Of a DNA stretch of 64,000 bases, positions 45,046 to 54,504 are shown piece by piece (the first letter of the stretch is position 1; each line of letters begins with the position of its first letter). The notes beneath the pieces are model-generated. The model was not told the DNA's origin. It did no database searches and saw nothing but the letters and a program-made list of their open reading frames with translations. The DNA lies in NCBI RefSeq assembly GCF_048544455.1, contig NC_133537.1, positions 310,843,738 to 310,907,737 of the forward strand. The letters run 5' to 3'. This DNA is from Silene latifolia (Eukaryota > Streptophyta > Magnoliopsida > Caryophyllales > Caryophyllaceae). The translations under genes were made by a program, and so were the position numbers.

Positions 45046-46059
45046 TTACGCCCAAAAGCTTCTAGGAAGGCCACTACACAAAAGCATAGTACGAGCCATA
45101 TCCTCTAGGGTTCGATTCATACGTTCCACGACACCATTTTGTTGTGGGGTACGTGGTGCGGAGAAGTTATGCCCCACACCATTTTCCCTACAATATTCTA
45201 TAAATAATTGATTGTCAAATTCCGTGCCGTGATCCGTTCGAATCGAAATAAGCTTATTATCATATCTATTTTGGGCAAGCTTCATTAATACCACAAATTC
45301 ATCGAAAGTTTCATCTTTAGAGGAAAGGAAGATTGGCCCGACATACCTTGAGTAATCATCGACTAGAACAAATACGTACTTTGATCCACCACGGCTTCTA
45401 ACTCTCATAGGTCCACATAAATCCATGTGTACCATCTCAAGTGGTCGTTTAGTGCTAACTATTCTCTTAGGTTTAAAAGAGGATCTAACATGTTTGCAAC
45501 GGGCACATGAGTCACACATTGTCTCTTGCTCGAAATTAATTGAGGGCAAGCCTTCAACTAAATCCATGGACTTAAGTTTCTTTAAAATAGTTGGACTAAC
45601 GTGTGCAAACCTCTTGTGCCACAAGCAAGACTCATCGGAAGTTACTTTCATACACGTAAAGGAATTTGTATTGACAGCATTTAAGTCAATCATATACACA
45701 TTCCTCATATGGTGACCCTCAAGTAAAACATTACTAGTACCTTCAATTATGATACGACAAACATCGGCATGAAAAACAACTCTATTTCCTTTGTCACATA
45801 ATTGAGAAATACTAAGTAAATTATGTTTAAGACCACTTACCAGATATACTTTATCGATTGAGTGAGAGGTTGAAATTCCAATTTTTCCTACTCCAATAAT
45901 CATACCCTTCTTGTTATCTCCAAATGTAACCTTGCCACCAAAGAAGGGCTCTAGTGAAAGAAAAAGACTTCTGTCTCCTGTCATGTGTCTCGAGCATCCA
46001 CTGTCGAGATACCATAAATTATTTTCTTTCACTTCTTCCTGCAAATGAATCAAATACAA
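45046..46059 (-). CDS. Ty1/copia protease and integrase (Copia A)
   Basis: The protease active site appears as WYLDSGCSRHMTGD near the start. A pre-integrase zinc domain follows, with LWHKRFAHVS and CDSCARCK, then the integrase core with D in MVHMDLCGP, D in TDHGTEF and E in GVVERMNRTLED. The frame ends just after the core. Confidence 0.92.
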   Translation of the reverse strand: MYLIHLQEEVKENNLWYLDSGCSRHMTGDRSLFLSLEPFFGGKVTFGDNKKGMIIGVGKIGISTSHSIDKVYLVSGLKHNLLSISQLCDKGNRVVFHADVCRIIIEGTSNVLLEGHHMRNVYMIDLNAVNTNSFTCMKVTSDESCLWHKRFAHVSPTILKKLKSMDLVEGLPSINFEQETMCDSCARCKHVRSSFKPKRIVSTKRPLEMVHMDLCGPMRVRSRGGSKYVFVLVDDYSRYVGPIFLSSKDETFDEFVVLMKLAQNRYDNKLISIRTDHGTEFDNQLFIEYCRENGVGHNFSAPRTPQQNGVVERMNRTLEDMARTMLLCSGLPRSFWA

Positions 46060-47024
46060 CTTTTAGGTACCCAAGCTAAGTTGGGTCCTTTATGGTTAGT
46101 AATTCTATATATTTGATCCTTTCTAACCCATACTTGTCTTATTATTCTTTTGGCTTTGACATTGGGTTTTCTAACAATCGGAACATAAGGTACTTTAGGT
46201 TTTGCTCTAACAAAAGTAGCTCTAGGTCTAGTACCTTCATGAGACGCTCTAGGTTTAGAGTTTTGAACTTTGGGCTTGAATGTGTGCTTTCGATTCTCAT
46301 TTATTTTGGTTGATTTTGAAGGAATAGATGAGTAATCAAAAGCCATATCATAAGTCCATCTAAACTCATTATTACGCTCTTCGTTGTCGTTAGGTTCATC
46401 TATAGTAGAGACATCATCTTCTACTATGAAATCACAAGTCTTAGCAGTTTCGACATTCTTTTTCTTATCCCAAGCAAGTTTGACACAATTGACTTGTATA
46501 TGTCCAGTAGAGCCACAGTAATTGCAAATCAGGTATTCTGGAAGATTAACGTATTTTCTTTTTCTGAAATCATTTTCAGAAGGATTAGAAGGATTAGATT
46601 TGCATTTATCATGGTCTCTACGAAATTTATCAAAACGTTCATTTAAGACACGTTTCTCAATTTCATGTTGTTCCTTAAGTTTGGACATGCTATTACTAGC
46701 TTCTTCTAATTGCTTAGAGAGAAATACAATTTCTCTCTTGTGTTCGGAAACCACACTATCTTTGCCATTAAGCTCATCTTTTAAGATCTCATTGACTTTC
46801 TTCAACTCAGAAGTTATAGCATCACTAGCTGTAACTTTAGCTTGAAGATGCTTAATGTTGAGTTTAAGCTCTGAAGTTATGGCATCACTAGCCGTAACTT
46901 TAGCTTGAAGATTCTTAATGTTGAGTTTAAGCTCTGAAGTTATGGCATCACTAGCCTTAACTTTTGATTCAAGAGCGTTCTTCTCAGCATTTGTCATGTC
47001 CGAAGTTGTATTTGGAGTAGCCAT
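46050..47024 (-). CDS. Gag C-terminal part with 21-residue repeats and second zinc knuckle (Copia A)
   Basis: Three tandem copies of a 21-residue unit (ASDAITSELKLNIK core) lie near the N-terminus, exactly three heptads each, followed by further coiled-coil. The knuckle CNYCGSTGHIQVNC lies around residue 170. The ORF ends LAWVPKSCI just before protease and overlaps it by 10 bp. SIRE-type elements have such an extended gag. The upstream portion (47025-47321) is readable as gag but out of frame. Confidence 0.85.
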   Translation of the reverse strand: MATPNTTSDMTNAEKNALESKVKASDAITSELKLNIKNLQAKVTASDAITSELKLNIKHLQAKVTASDAITSELKKVNEILKDELNGKDSVVSEHKREIVFLSKQLEEASNSMSKLKEQHEIEKRVLNERFDKFRRDHDKCKSNPSNPSENDFRKRKYVNLPEYLICNYCGSTGHIQVNCVKLAWDKKKNVETAKTCDFIVEDDVSTIDEPNDNEERNNEFRWTYDMAFDYSSIPSKSTKINENRKHTFKPKVQNSKPRASHEGTRPRATFVRAKPKVPYVPIVRKPNVKAKRIIRQVWVRKDQIYRITNHKGPNLAWVPKSCI

Positions 47025-47321
47025 AACTTTAGATTTGAGCTTTTTGGCGTTGGCTTTAAGAAGTTGGTTTTCCTCAAAGCAATATCTAAGATCTGTTCCT
47101 TAAGGTCTTTTAACTCTAGACTTTGTTCATGACAATGATCAAGGGAATGTTCACAACACTTAAGTAAATTATCTTTAGAAGGTTTCCTAACACGCTTTTT
47201 AAGGTCAAGATAATTTACCTCATCATCCTCTGAATCTGAATCTGAATTTCCAACAAGACATCTCTCAGAATTTGAAGCATTGCTTTCGTTGTCGCTTTCG
47301 GAGAATAGGTCAAGACTGACG

Positions 47322-47999
47322 TTACTTAGACAAACGTTGGCGTTTCTTCATCATCTTGGATTCGCCATCTTCAAAGTCCAAGTCTCCCCAACAATATGCC
47401 ATCATAACTTGCCTGAATTCTTTCTTTGTTTTGTCACGCAGATTTTTGTCTTTAATTTTCTTCCATGTAGGGCAATCTTTGATCATGTGATCATTATCAC
47501 CACACTTGAAGCATCCACGATTAGAGAAAGACCGTTTTGACTCAAAATTTTTCTTGGGGGTTTGTTTTGATTTGTTATTTGTTTTATTTTGATTTTGAAA
47601 GAAAGCCTTTTTCTTAAAACGTTTAACAAACAAAACGGTTTCATCTTCAATATCTGAAGAATCATTAATCTTGCTAGACTCAGCTTGTAAGGCCATCTTT
47701 TTGCTTGTGCCAACTTCCTCCTCATCCTGATTAAGAGTAATCTCGTGAGCCATTAAGGTTCCGAGTAGCTCCTGATAGGACAATGAAGTTAGGTCCTTAC
47801 ATTCTTCTATGACCGATACTTTATGTCTCCATCTGCGAGACATACTTCTGAGTATTTTTCTAGCAATTTCCTCGGAGTCAAAAGTTTTTCCTAAATTCTT
47901 TAGCTCATTGATGATGCTAGAAAAGCGAGAGGACATGATATCAACTGACTCGTTTTGCTCCATGGCAAACAGCTCGTATTTTCGCATTAGCAATGCCAT
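47322..47999 (-). CDS. Gag middle part with first zinc knuckle (Copia A)
   Basis: This contains the UBN2-like copia gag core, with MSSRFSSIINELKNLG and LGTLMAHEI, then the knuckle CFKCGDNDHMIKDC. A frameshift separates it from the N-terminal gag ORF. Confidence 0.88.
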   Translation of the reverse strand: MALLMRKYELFAMEQNESVDIMSSRFSSIINELKNLGKTFDSEEIARKILRSMSRRWRHKVSVIEECKDLTSLSYQELLGTLMAHEITLNQDEEEVGTSKKMALQAESSKINDSSDIEDETVLFVKRFKKKAFFQNQNKTNNKSKQTPKKNFESKRSFSNRGCFKCGDNDHMIKDCPTWKKIKDKNLRDKTKKEFRQVMMAYCWGDLDFEDGESKMMKKRQRLSK

Positions 48000-48040
48000 A
48001 CGTTGCTTTTTGACAACAGTGGTTCCCTCATAGGCTAATT

Positions 48041-48355
48041 CTAGACCATCCCATATTTCCTTGGCAGATGAACTGGTTGAGAAACGATCGAATTGGTGGC
48101 AATCATACCGTTTTGCAATAAGCTTATTGCTTTTGAATTCTTCTCGGCCTTTTTATAATCCGCCTCAATATAGTCTTCTTCTTTCTTTTCGACGGTAGTG
48201 CCATTCACGGTTGCAAGTAAGATCTTATTAGGACCATTCTTGATAATCAACCAACACTCCCAATCGTTTCCCTTAATGAAGTGGGTCATCATATTTTTCC
48301 ATAAACCATAGTTCTTCCCATTGAATATAGGACACTTTAGGTGTTTGGAATCCAT
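48041..48355 (-). CDS. Gag N-terminus (Copia A)
   Basis: It starts MDSKHLKCPIFNGKNYGLWK at the first ATG about 85 bp inside the PBS, the usual copia gag beginning. Conserved text leaves this frame near 48090 and resumes in 47322-47999. Confidence 0.88.
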   Translation of the reverse strand: MDSKHLKCPIFNGKNYGLWKNMMTHFIKGNDWECWLIIKNGPNKILLATVNGTTVEKKEEDYIEADYKKAEKNSKAISLLQNGMIATNSIVSQPVHLPRKYGMV

Positions 48356-48440
48356 TTGATAAAAAATAAATGCAGCGGAAAAGACGATAAATAGACTACA
48401 AAAAAATGATCAACTCTAGCTGTTAGGCTATCAAGAGCAC

Positions 48441-48455
48441 GAGGCTCTGATACCA
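48441..48455 (-). promoter_or_regulatory. Primer-binding site of Copia A (initiator tRNA-Met)
   Basis: The minus strand reads TGGTATCAGAGCCTC, 2 bp inside the 5' LTR. Confidence 0.9.
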
Positions 48456-48457
48456 AT

Positions 48458-49858
48458 TGTGGAGTCTATTGATCGAATACGAAAGAGGGGGGGTGAATTG
48501 AGTATTAAAAACGATGACCGCTTTTTCGAAATATATGAAATAAATTAATTACTTGATTTTATTGATTAAAATCAACTAATTAAATTATTAACAATAAACG
48601 CAAAATCGAAATAACAATAATAAAGAGAGAGAGAAAGAGAGACACACAGGATTTTGAAGTGGTTCAGTTTCACAAGTCGAAACCTACGTCCACTATTCTC
48701 GATTAATAATTTTTAGTACCTTTCTCCGGATTACAAAAATTACCAATCCACTCGTATAATCAACTATATGATTATAACTCAGATTGAGTATCGCTAAATA
48801 CTCTAGGTTGCTCTTACGTTAATAAGAAAAATACAACGACAAATACTAATCTCACGTTATGCGAGTGAGTATACTATCCTTGTGTATTTAATATCCTATA
48901 ACGATTTTTCTTCGAGTGATTGACAAATTTGATGCGTGATTTTTGTATAAGCAAATATGAAAATATGAATTAAAGCTCAAATGATTTTTGCTTAAAATAT
49001 TTTTTCTCTCTTTGAAATTTGTAGATGTGTGTGTCAACAATTAATGTTGAATGAATGAGAGTATTTATAGTAGAGAGGATTAGGGTTTGGAATATTCTGG
49101 AACTAGGGCATAGGAATGTTCTGGAAACGAATATCTTGATGAACAAGTAAGAAGAGAAAGGAAGGAGGAGATTTGGCCTCCTAGGGTTTCGGCCACCCTA
49201 GGGTTTCGGCCTCCCTAGGGTTTCGGCCACCCTAGGGTTTCGGCCTCCCTAGGGTTCGGCCGGCCCAAGGCCTCCCTTTGGTCCTTTCTTGCTTCTCTAG
49301 CCCGCAACAAATCGAGATAGAATTTAGTTAAAGCCCTAGGTTGCATGACGATATAAATATCGTGTTACAAACCAATAGTTTATTTAACTTAAATTCTAAT
49401 TAATTAATTCCAATCAAAATAAATACTCTCTTATTTTATAAACCATTAAAAATATATTTTCCAAAAAATTAACGCATCATTTTTGTCTAGCAATGAAGTT
49501 ATGTCTATTAGGTCATAACTTCATTAACCTTTAAATCAAACAAAGTAAAACCATTACCGGATGACGACCTATACTAACTAATCTTCAGTAGATCTTCAGT
49601 ACACGAATCGTCTCTTCACAAGTCTCTCATCTTGAGTCTCGTGGTTGATTTCCAAACTTGATCACGCTTGAAAACATCGATCAAGTATATTTGAAGTTGT
49701 ACCTCCTTGGTCCAAACTTCAAGCTTGCGTCTTGTAATTGTTCCTTTCTAAATTAAAACTTAAGCACACAATTACACGCATATGTTTATATATTAAGTGC
49801 ACATAACAAATCATTACTGTCATTATCAAAACAATTAACAAGGACTAAAGGTCCAACA
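48458..49858 (-). mobile_element. 5' LTR of Copia A
   Basis: This 1401-bp LTR starts TGTTGGACC on the minus strand. A minus-strand TATAAATA at 49062-49069 is the likely promoter. It has one more 34-bp TTTCGGCC/CCCTAGGG unit than the 3' LTR (49176-49262). Confidence 0.93.
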
Positions 49859-49863
49859 CAACT

Positions 49864-49955
49864 TTTACGTATCATTCAAAATAATATTAAAAAATCTAAA
49901 CAATTAGAGGAATGACAAATTTGAAATCTGTGCAACGCACAGACACAAAATCTAG
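49864..49955 (+). mobile_element. Helitron-type 3' terminus, second
   Basis: Stem TCTGTGC/GCACAGA with a 3-nt loop (49927-49943), then CTAG (49952-49955) and T. Copia A lies 92 bp before this end. This terminus resembles the one at 25684 in shape and final bases but not in stem sequence. Confidence 0.7.
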
Positions 49956-50387
49956 TTTGTAACGAAAAAGAGCATGTGTATTTGAAATGTTTAGCCGTTT
50001 AGGTAAAATTTATTAGTTCAAAAATTTAAATTAAACTAAAAACCCTAAATTCTTTTGTCAGTGGAGTAGTTGTACAACCAAAATTGATGAAGCGAACAGG
50101 TCAGGATGAGAGTAGTAAGGGCATAGTGCACATGATGCACGTGTAGCTAACGTGAACCTCTCCATAAATTTAACATGCATGCGTTACATAATGAGTAGAC
50201 ATGTACTCCGTATTCGGTGATTTCGGTCCCCTCATACCCTAATATTGTACTCCCAACATCATCGTACTTTTCTACGTCGTCATGATTTCCGAGTTATGTG
50301 CTCTGTGATTGTTATCATCAAATCTTATTTAATGGGACGCGGAGTTTCTATGCACTTGGACCAAAATATCCCTCCTTTTTGCTTCTA
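49956..50387. other. Unassigned intergenic DNA
   Basis: I see no gene, inverted repeat or coding signal in this stretch. Confidence 0.5.
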
Positions 50388-50584
50388 CTCCCTCCTATTC
50401 ACTATATTCTTCCCTATTTCCTTATTCGGATTATTCGAGTTTTCTTCCCTTTTTCATTTTTTGGGTTGATTTGTGTGGTCCAAATTCATTTGCATGTGGG
50501 GTTGTGTGTTTTGTGTGGTCCAAATTCACTTTCTTATTTCTTGTGCAAAAAAGAAAGGGGAAGATTATAGTGAATATGAGGGAG
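50388..50584. mobile_element. Stowaway-like MITE (197 bp)
   Basis: CTCCCTCCTATTCACTATA at the left and, reversed, CTCCCTCATATTCACTATA at the right form terminal inverted repeats. TA flanks the left side; the right flank is TC, a decayed TA. Confidence 0.85.
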
Positions 50585-50744
50585 TCCATTTTATATTCAA
50601 AGCCAATTGTTGAGTGCTGACTATCCACCAAAACTCTTTCTTCAATGCATAGACAGTAAGTGATCATGAACAAAATTCTGTTTATAGAAAACCTTAGCAT
50701 GAATTTCTGAACATAATTATTTTCATTTAAGCCCTTTAATTAAA

Positions 50745-50774
50745 GGGTTATGATAAATACAACCCAGTGGGTTG
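50745..50774. mobile_element. MULE-like MITE, left fragment
   Basis: GGGTTATGATAAATACAACC is an inverted match to the right end at about 62134-62153. TTAATTAAA (9 bp) flanks both ends (50736-50744, 62154-62162), as expected for Mutator-like elements. Copia B splits it after 30 bp. Confidence 0.8.
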
Positions 50775-52151
50775 TGTTAGAACACATTGGATTGATGATG
50801 CCAAGTCCCCTTGTTATTTGATTGTTTGCTCTTAGTTTACATAATTAGTGAATAAAGCAATCAAATGGACTTTCAACAATGATTCAAGATGATCAAGCCA
50901 ATCAAGGAAGTCAAGACAATGATACTTTTCAAAGCCTTAGTCGATATATGTAAGAGTAAGTGTAACATTCTCATTTAAGTCAAGTAATGGCAAAACCATG
51001 CAACAACTGTATTGCTGACCGTGGTTTCGATACTATCATACGAGAGGAGGAATTTTCGACCAAATGTTTTTAAGTGTCAAAACTTTGTAAACTTTAAACC
51101 TTAAACATTTGAATTTTCAAAAGCTTGAAAATAATCTGAAATTTTGGAGTCACAAGCCCACTTGTCTAAGCCTCTAGATTTGTGCAAACACTTTTTACTA
51201 AAATGGCAAAGAAGACTTGTCAAACTTGTAAAGTAAGAAAAGCTTTTTGCCATTTTGGTAAATTGTCACATGTTGAGTGTAGAAGCTTAAGTTTTCTGAT
51301 TTCTTAAGCCCCAAGCCTACAAGTCTAACACTTACCATCACTCAAAGCTATCATTTTAATATTGGATTTAATTTTTCAAAGTGTACTTACCTAAGACTAA
51401 ATCCACTATAAATAGAGTGTCTTAGTCACATTTATTTCTTAAGACTTCCAAAGCATTTATTGTAAAAACCTTGCAAATCATTTGTGCATTTAAAGCTTTG
51501 TTCTTCAAGTGTTTGCAAAACGTTTTTCTGGTTTTAAGTCTTCAAAATTGTTTTCGAAAAAAAGTCAGTAAAACCTCCAAGTATCGATTCATTTTGATCT
51601 TTGTGACATGATGAGTTTGTTCCATGATTCTCGTGTTAGATCTTCATTGTAATCTCCATGTTCATTTAAGTGAACTCTTGAGATTCAAGATTTTGTAACA
51701 CCTTGAGATAGAACCCATAAACTCTTGAAGCAGAGTAGCTTTAAGTTTGAGTGCAACCAGAGTAGGTTGGCGAGTTATTTTCATTGTAAGGGGTTTAGTA
51801 AGTTTGAGTAAATTTCTAAACAAGCAATAAAATAACGGTTGGACGTAGGCCTCGGAGTAGAGGCTGAACCAATTTTTAAAATGTCGTTTGTTTGTTCATT
51901 TACTTTTACGTTCTTCCACTTTGCTATTTCTCGCATGTACCTAATCAAGTTCGTGTCACGATCACCTATACCGTGACATAGAACTGCTGTACCTTCTTGT
52001 GAACTTATATTCAATTAAGTTTCTCAAGTCTTGTACTTCTTTATTCTTAGCTTAAAGTAGTTAATTAACTAAGTTAAGAATAAAATTTTTAAAAAGGTAC
52101 ACCTAATTCACCCCCTCCCCCTCTTAGGTGTTAATCGTTCCTAACTCTTCA
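50775..52151 (+). mobile_element. 5' LTR of Copia B
   Basis: This 1377-bp LTR starts TGTTAGAACAC and ends CTCTTCA. TATAAATA at 51407-51414 is the likely promoter. It matches 60618-61989 closely. Confidence 0.94.
51407..51414 (+). promoter_or_regulatory. TATA box in Copia B 5' LTR
   Basis: TATAAATA in the context CCACTATAAATAGAG. The same box is at 61247-61254 in the 3' LTR. Confidence 0.6.
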
Positions 52152-52153
52152 AT

Positions 52154-52165
52154 TGGTATCAGAGC
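52154..52165 (+). promoter_or_regulatory. Primer-binding site of Copia B (initiator tRNA-Met)
   Basis: TGGTATCAGAGCC, 2 bp inside the 5' LTR. Confidence 0.9.
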
Positions 52166-52212
52166 CTTGTGCTCTTGATATTGGTTAAATCCAAAGAGTT
52201 GATCCTATAGTT

Positions 52213-53633
52213 ATGGACGATTCAAAACACACTAAGTATCCCATTTTCAAGGGAGAAAACTATGCCTGGTGGAAACATCGCATGGAGCATTATGTCAAAA
52301 GTGCGGACTATGAATGTTGGTTAATCATTCAAAAGGGTCCCCTCAAAATCTAAGTGACTAATATTGATGGCACTAGCTCCTTGAAAAGTGAGGATAAGTA
52401 TGTTGAGGCCGACTATAAGAAAATCGAGAAAAACTCTAAGGCCATGTCCATTCTTCAATATGGGATCGGTGACCAAGAGATTAATCGTATATCTGGATGT
52501 GCTTCGGCCAAAGAGATTTGGGACACCCTAAACCTTGCATATGAGGGAACGTCACAAGTCAAAAAATACCGTATTGATCTTCTCATGCAACAATATGAGA
52601 TGTTCAATATGGAACGAGATGAGTCAATTAATAGTTTGTCTTCACGTTTTTCTAGTATTGTCAATGACCTTTAAAGTTTAGGTAGGAGTTTTCAATCCGA
52701 GGATTTAGTTCGTAAAATCCTTCGTAGCCTAACTGAAAAGTGGCAACCGAAGGTTACGGCTATTGAGGAAGCTAAGGACCTTTCATTGCTCACCCTTGAT
52801 GAACTTATGGGCTCACTTATGGCTCATGAGTTAACTCTCATGAAGCGTTCTAGTTAAAGCTCTAAAGGGAAAGGACTCGCTCTTAATGCTCTCTCAAGTG
52901 ATGAGGAGGATGAAGATGATGAGTTTGCAATGTTCACTAAAACATTGTTGGCATGATCAATGGTCGAAACTCTCAAAGGTCTAACAACTCTAGTAAACGT
53001 CGTTTTCCTAAGAGAAGATCTAACTCCACTGTTGGTTGCTTTAAATGTGGTGACAAAGGTCACCAAATCAAAGAATGCCCAAAGTGGAACGATATTAAAT
53101 CTAAGGAAAAACGTGACTTTGCAAAACGTGATTACAAAAACAAGGTAATGACTGCTATTTGGGGCATGTCTGATTCTGAAGAGGACGATGTCCTTGAGGA
53201 TGAATTAGACGCCAAACATAGCATCTCGTCTAGTTCCTCAAAAAATGCTTCCAAATCATCAAAGAAAGAAGACATCAAGTGTCTTATGGCTCACTCCGTG
53301 GATTCAGACTCTGATTCAGACCATGAGGTAATTAATCTCAAGAAAAAGGTTCGATCTTTCTCTAAAGACAAAGTTTGTCTCCTCCTAGATCAATTCATAG
53401 ATAAATGTCGTGTCCAAACTAATAAGTTGGAAGCTATGCAAATCGAAATTGAGGACATAGCTGAGGAAAATGTAGTCCTTAAAGAAAGTCTAAATGAGAA
53501 TGATCAACCTAGTTCCATGTTGGGTCTTGAAAAAGAAATCAAAAAGCTTCGAAAACAAAATTTGTTTTTAGCCAACAAAGTTGATGAAACCAAAGGCAAC
53601 AGATCCCCTGATCTTTGTTGCATCCAGTTCTAA
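52213..53633 (+). pseudogene. Gag N-terminal half (Copia B), interrupted
   Basis: It starts MDDSKHTKYPIFKGENYAWW at the ATG at 52213. An in-frame TAA at codon 47 (52351) interrupts it, after which the same frame runs 52354-52674. Further TAA stops lie at 52672 and near 52856, and a frameshift near 52955 leads to ORF 52953-53633 with knuckle CFKCGDKGHQIKEC. The gag core blocks SSRFSSIVNDL and LMGSLMAHELT are recognisable between them. Gag cannot be made from this sequence as given. Confidence 0.85.
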
Positions 53634-54488
53634 AGGAAATGTGTCATCACTAACACAAGAACGTGACCAACTTTTGATTGACTTAGCTACTTGTAACAAT
53701 GAAAAAGGTGATCTTGTTAAGATTCTTTGAAATGTTAAATGATGAGTCTAGTCATGTCAAAAGTGCCTTAGAACGAGCTCAAAAATTAAATGATGACCTT
53801 CTTGCTCAAATTGAGATGTTAAAAAGAGTTGAACAGACTCATGCCACGAAGTCTCTCTTTGTGGCATCCGATTCAAGAAAAGAAATAGATACTCTCTCGA
53901 AATTAGTGTCTTCTTTAACTAAGGAACATGAAACTCTTCTAGCTGACCTCAAATTATGTCAAAGGGATAATAAATAATTGGAACAAATTGGAATGTTACT
54001 TAGTGATGAAGCAAGACTTGCAAAACAAGCTTTCGACAATTTAGGTAAATTGAATCTTAATCATCTTGCTAAAATCGAAACATTAACTAAAGAGCTAGAT
54101 GAGGCTAAGATGTTCTACTTAAAATGGGAAGGAATTCAGAATGTTTTGGAGTTTCTCTTGAAACAATCACAAGAATATGAAAAATTTGCAAAGAATCTTT
54201 GGACTTGGTTTCAAATGCAACAAAGAGCACACACTTTGTTGCACTCGAAACCAGGATCCAAGTCAAACCGACTTCGAAGAAGAAAGTATCTTTGGTCTTC
54301 CCGAGTACATCATTTGTAACTATTGTGGCAAAACAGGTCATGAGTTTAATGGTTGTGACAAAAGAGTCCGTGACTTAGAAAGAAACACTAAGAATGCTAA
54401 ACAAGTGTGGATAAAGAAAGAAGAAGTAAAAAAGGTCGTTGTCAAGAAGGAGCCCAAACTTGTTTGGGTTCCTAAACTAAATATTTGA
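53634..54488 (+). pseudogene. Gag C-terminal coiled-coil and second zinc knuckle (Copia B), interrupted
   Basis: ORFs 53699-53977, 53978-54319 and 54177-54488 together read as a long coiled-coil ending in the knuckle CNYCGKTGHEFNGC and KLVWVPKLNI. A TAA at 53975-53977 and a frameshift near 54290 split them. The order matches the extended gag of Copia A, but the 21-residue repeats seen there are absent. Confidence 0.8.
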
Positions 54489-54504
54489 TTTCTTATAGGC
54501 ATTA

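Larger units (their letters stand above)
28812..49858 (-). mobile_element. Copia A: SIRE/Maximus-type Ty1/copia element with nested LARD (21 kb)
   Basis: CAACT duplications and LTRs at 28812-30184 and 48458-49858 bound it. On the minus strand it has a Met PBS, a gag with two zinc knuckles, protease, integrase, RT, RNase H, then an extra ORF before the 3' LTR. That layout and the extra ORF are SIRE/Maximus traits. A 9.85-kb LARD-like element (32222-42075) lies inside, leaving about 11.2 kb of its own sequence. The LTRs differ by only a few substitutions plus repeat-length changes, so insertion is recent. Several frameshifts break gag-pol. Confidence 0.93.
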
